This document shows positions 63,586 to 64,000 of a stretch of 64,000 bases of DNA, one piece after another. How positions within the stretch are numbered: position 1 is the first letter of the stretch; each line of letters starts with the position of its first letter. Made by a program: the position numbers and the translations under genes. Source of the stretch: Acanthosepion esculentum (taxonomy: Eukaryota; Mollusca; Cephalopoda; Sepiida; Sepiidae); the NCBI GenBank assembly GCA_964036315.1, contig OZ038510.1, positions 85,887,164 to 85,951,163 on the forward strand, given 5' to 3'. The notes beneath the pieces are model-generated. The model saw nothing but the letters and a program-made list of their open reading frames with translations. It ran no database searches and had not been told where the DNA came from.

Positions 63586-64000
63586 AAGAAAAAGAAGAAA
63601 AAGACGAGTACTGTCAAGAAAGACAATAAGAAGAAGAAGAAGAAGAAAAAGAAGAAAAAGATGAGTACTGTCAAGAAAGACAATAATAATAAGAAGAAGA
63701 AGAAGAAGAAGGAGAAGAAGAAGAAAAAGAAGAAAAAGACGAGTACTGTCAAGAAAGACAATAATAATAATAAGAAGAAGAAGAAGAAAAAGAAGAAGAA
63801 GAAGAAGAAAAAGAAGAAAAAGACGAGTACTGTCAAGAAAGACAATAAGAAGAAGAAGAAGAAGAAGAAGAAGAAAAAGAAGAAAAAGATGAGTACTGTC
63901 AAGAAAGACAATAAGAAGAAGAAGAAGAAGAAGAAGAAAAAGAAGAAAAAGACGAGTACTGTCAAGAAAGACAATAAGAAGAAGAAGAAGAAGAAGAAGA
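62521..64000 (+). repeat. (AAT)n/(GAA)n array with a conserved 24-bp spacer, open at the window end
   Basis: The motif 'gacgagtactgtcaagaaag' + 'acaa' occurs about 19 times between 62632 and 63980, each time separated by (AAT)n, (GAA)n or both, of varying length. Rare variants: gagtacagtc at 62831, gagtattgtc at 62885, gatgagtactg at 63660 and 63888. K-rich and F-rich frames on the two strands are artefacts. Confidence 0.95.

Noticed and set aside
62675..63974. Long F/L-rich minus frames near the window end
   Set aside because: Antisense of (GAA)n/(AAT)n; low complexity, no protein signature.

Overview
The window looks like intergenic and intronic DNA from a large, AT-rich, repeat-laden metazoan genome. 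A cephalopod mollusc such as an octopus is the best guess. This rests on the combination of tRNA-headed SINEs, an 'endonuclease-reverse transcriptase' LINE lineage, mariner transposases, Penelope-like GIY-YIG fragments and very long microsatellites. It is an inference; no species-diagnostic gene is present. There is no sign of prokaryotic gene organisation.

Only one host gene could be supported. It lies on the minus strand from about 16756 down to and past the left edge of the window, with five exons (16756-16300, 10403-10359, 9132-8976, 4343-4236, 437-350). All have AG/GT splice borders and the reading frame holds across every junction. The joined protein reads as an RluA-type pseudouridine synthase of the mitochondrial RPUSD3/RPUSD4 group. 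The position that should carry the catalytic RLD motif lacks the aspartate, which points to RPUSD3. Its introns (about 5.9, 1.2, 4.6 and 3.8 kb) are full of transposon remains.

Layout. 0.5-9 kb: Penelope-like (PLE), LINE, mariner and Tc1-like remains, a 5S rRNA-derived copy and two 30-bp minisatellites, interleaved with exons 3-5. 9-16.8 kb: exons 1 and 2 with AT-rich nested repeats, including a 2-kb TIR element with 6-bp target duplications. 17-27 kb: a mariner transposase with one nonsense codon, SINE palindromes and LINE fragments. 27.5-29.9 kb: a PLE fragment boxed by 267-bp inverted arms, then a palindromic repeat cluster. 30.7-32.6 kb: a 174-bp satellite. 35-38 kb: a BEL/Pao fragment split by a SINE composite with a 12-bp target duplication. 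38-42.5 kb: two broken Ty3/Gypsy copies and a 117-bp tandem array. 44.6-46.4 kb: a deleted LTR element keeping gag and part of protease. 47.8-49 kb: a mariner internal-deletion derivative inside a (CTAT)n tract. 49.7-52.5 kb: minisatellites. 54-58.2 kb: a 34-copy satellite with a 118-bp unit that is a tandem expansion of a mariner 5' end and runs straight into the remains of that mariner. 59-64 kb: a second mariner lineage, (TA)n tracts, tandem LINE 3' ends, and a long GAA/TAA array with a conserved spacer motif.

The most unusual features are the satellite born from a mariner terminus, the SINE composite, the PLE with inverted arms, and the two minisatellites that share a hairpin-bearing flank. 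Nothing here amounts to a clear new defence or regulatory system. Stretches not listed as features are AT-rich sequence in which I recognised nothing.
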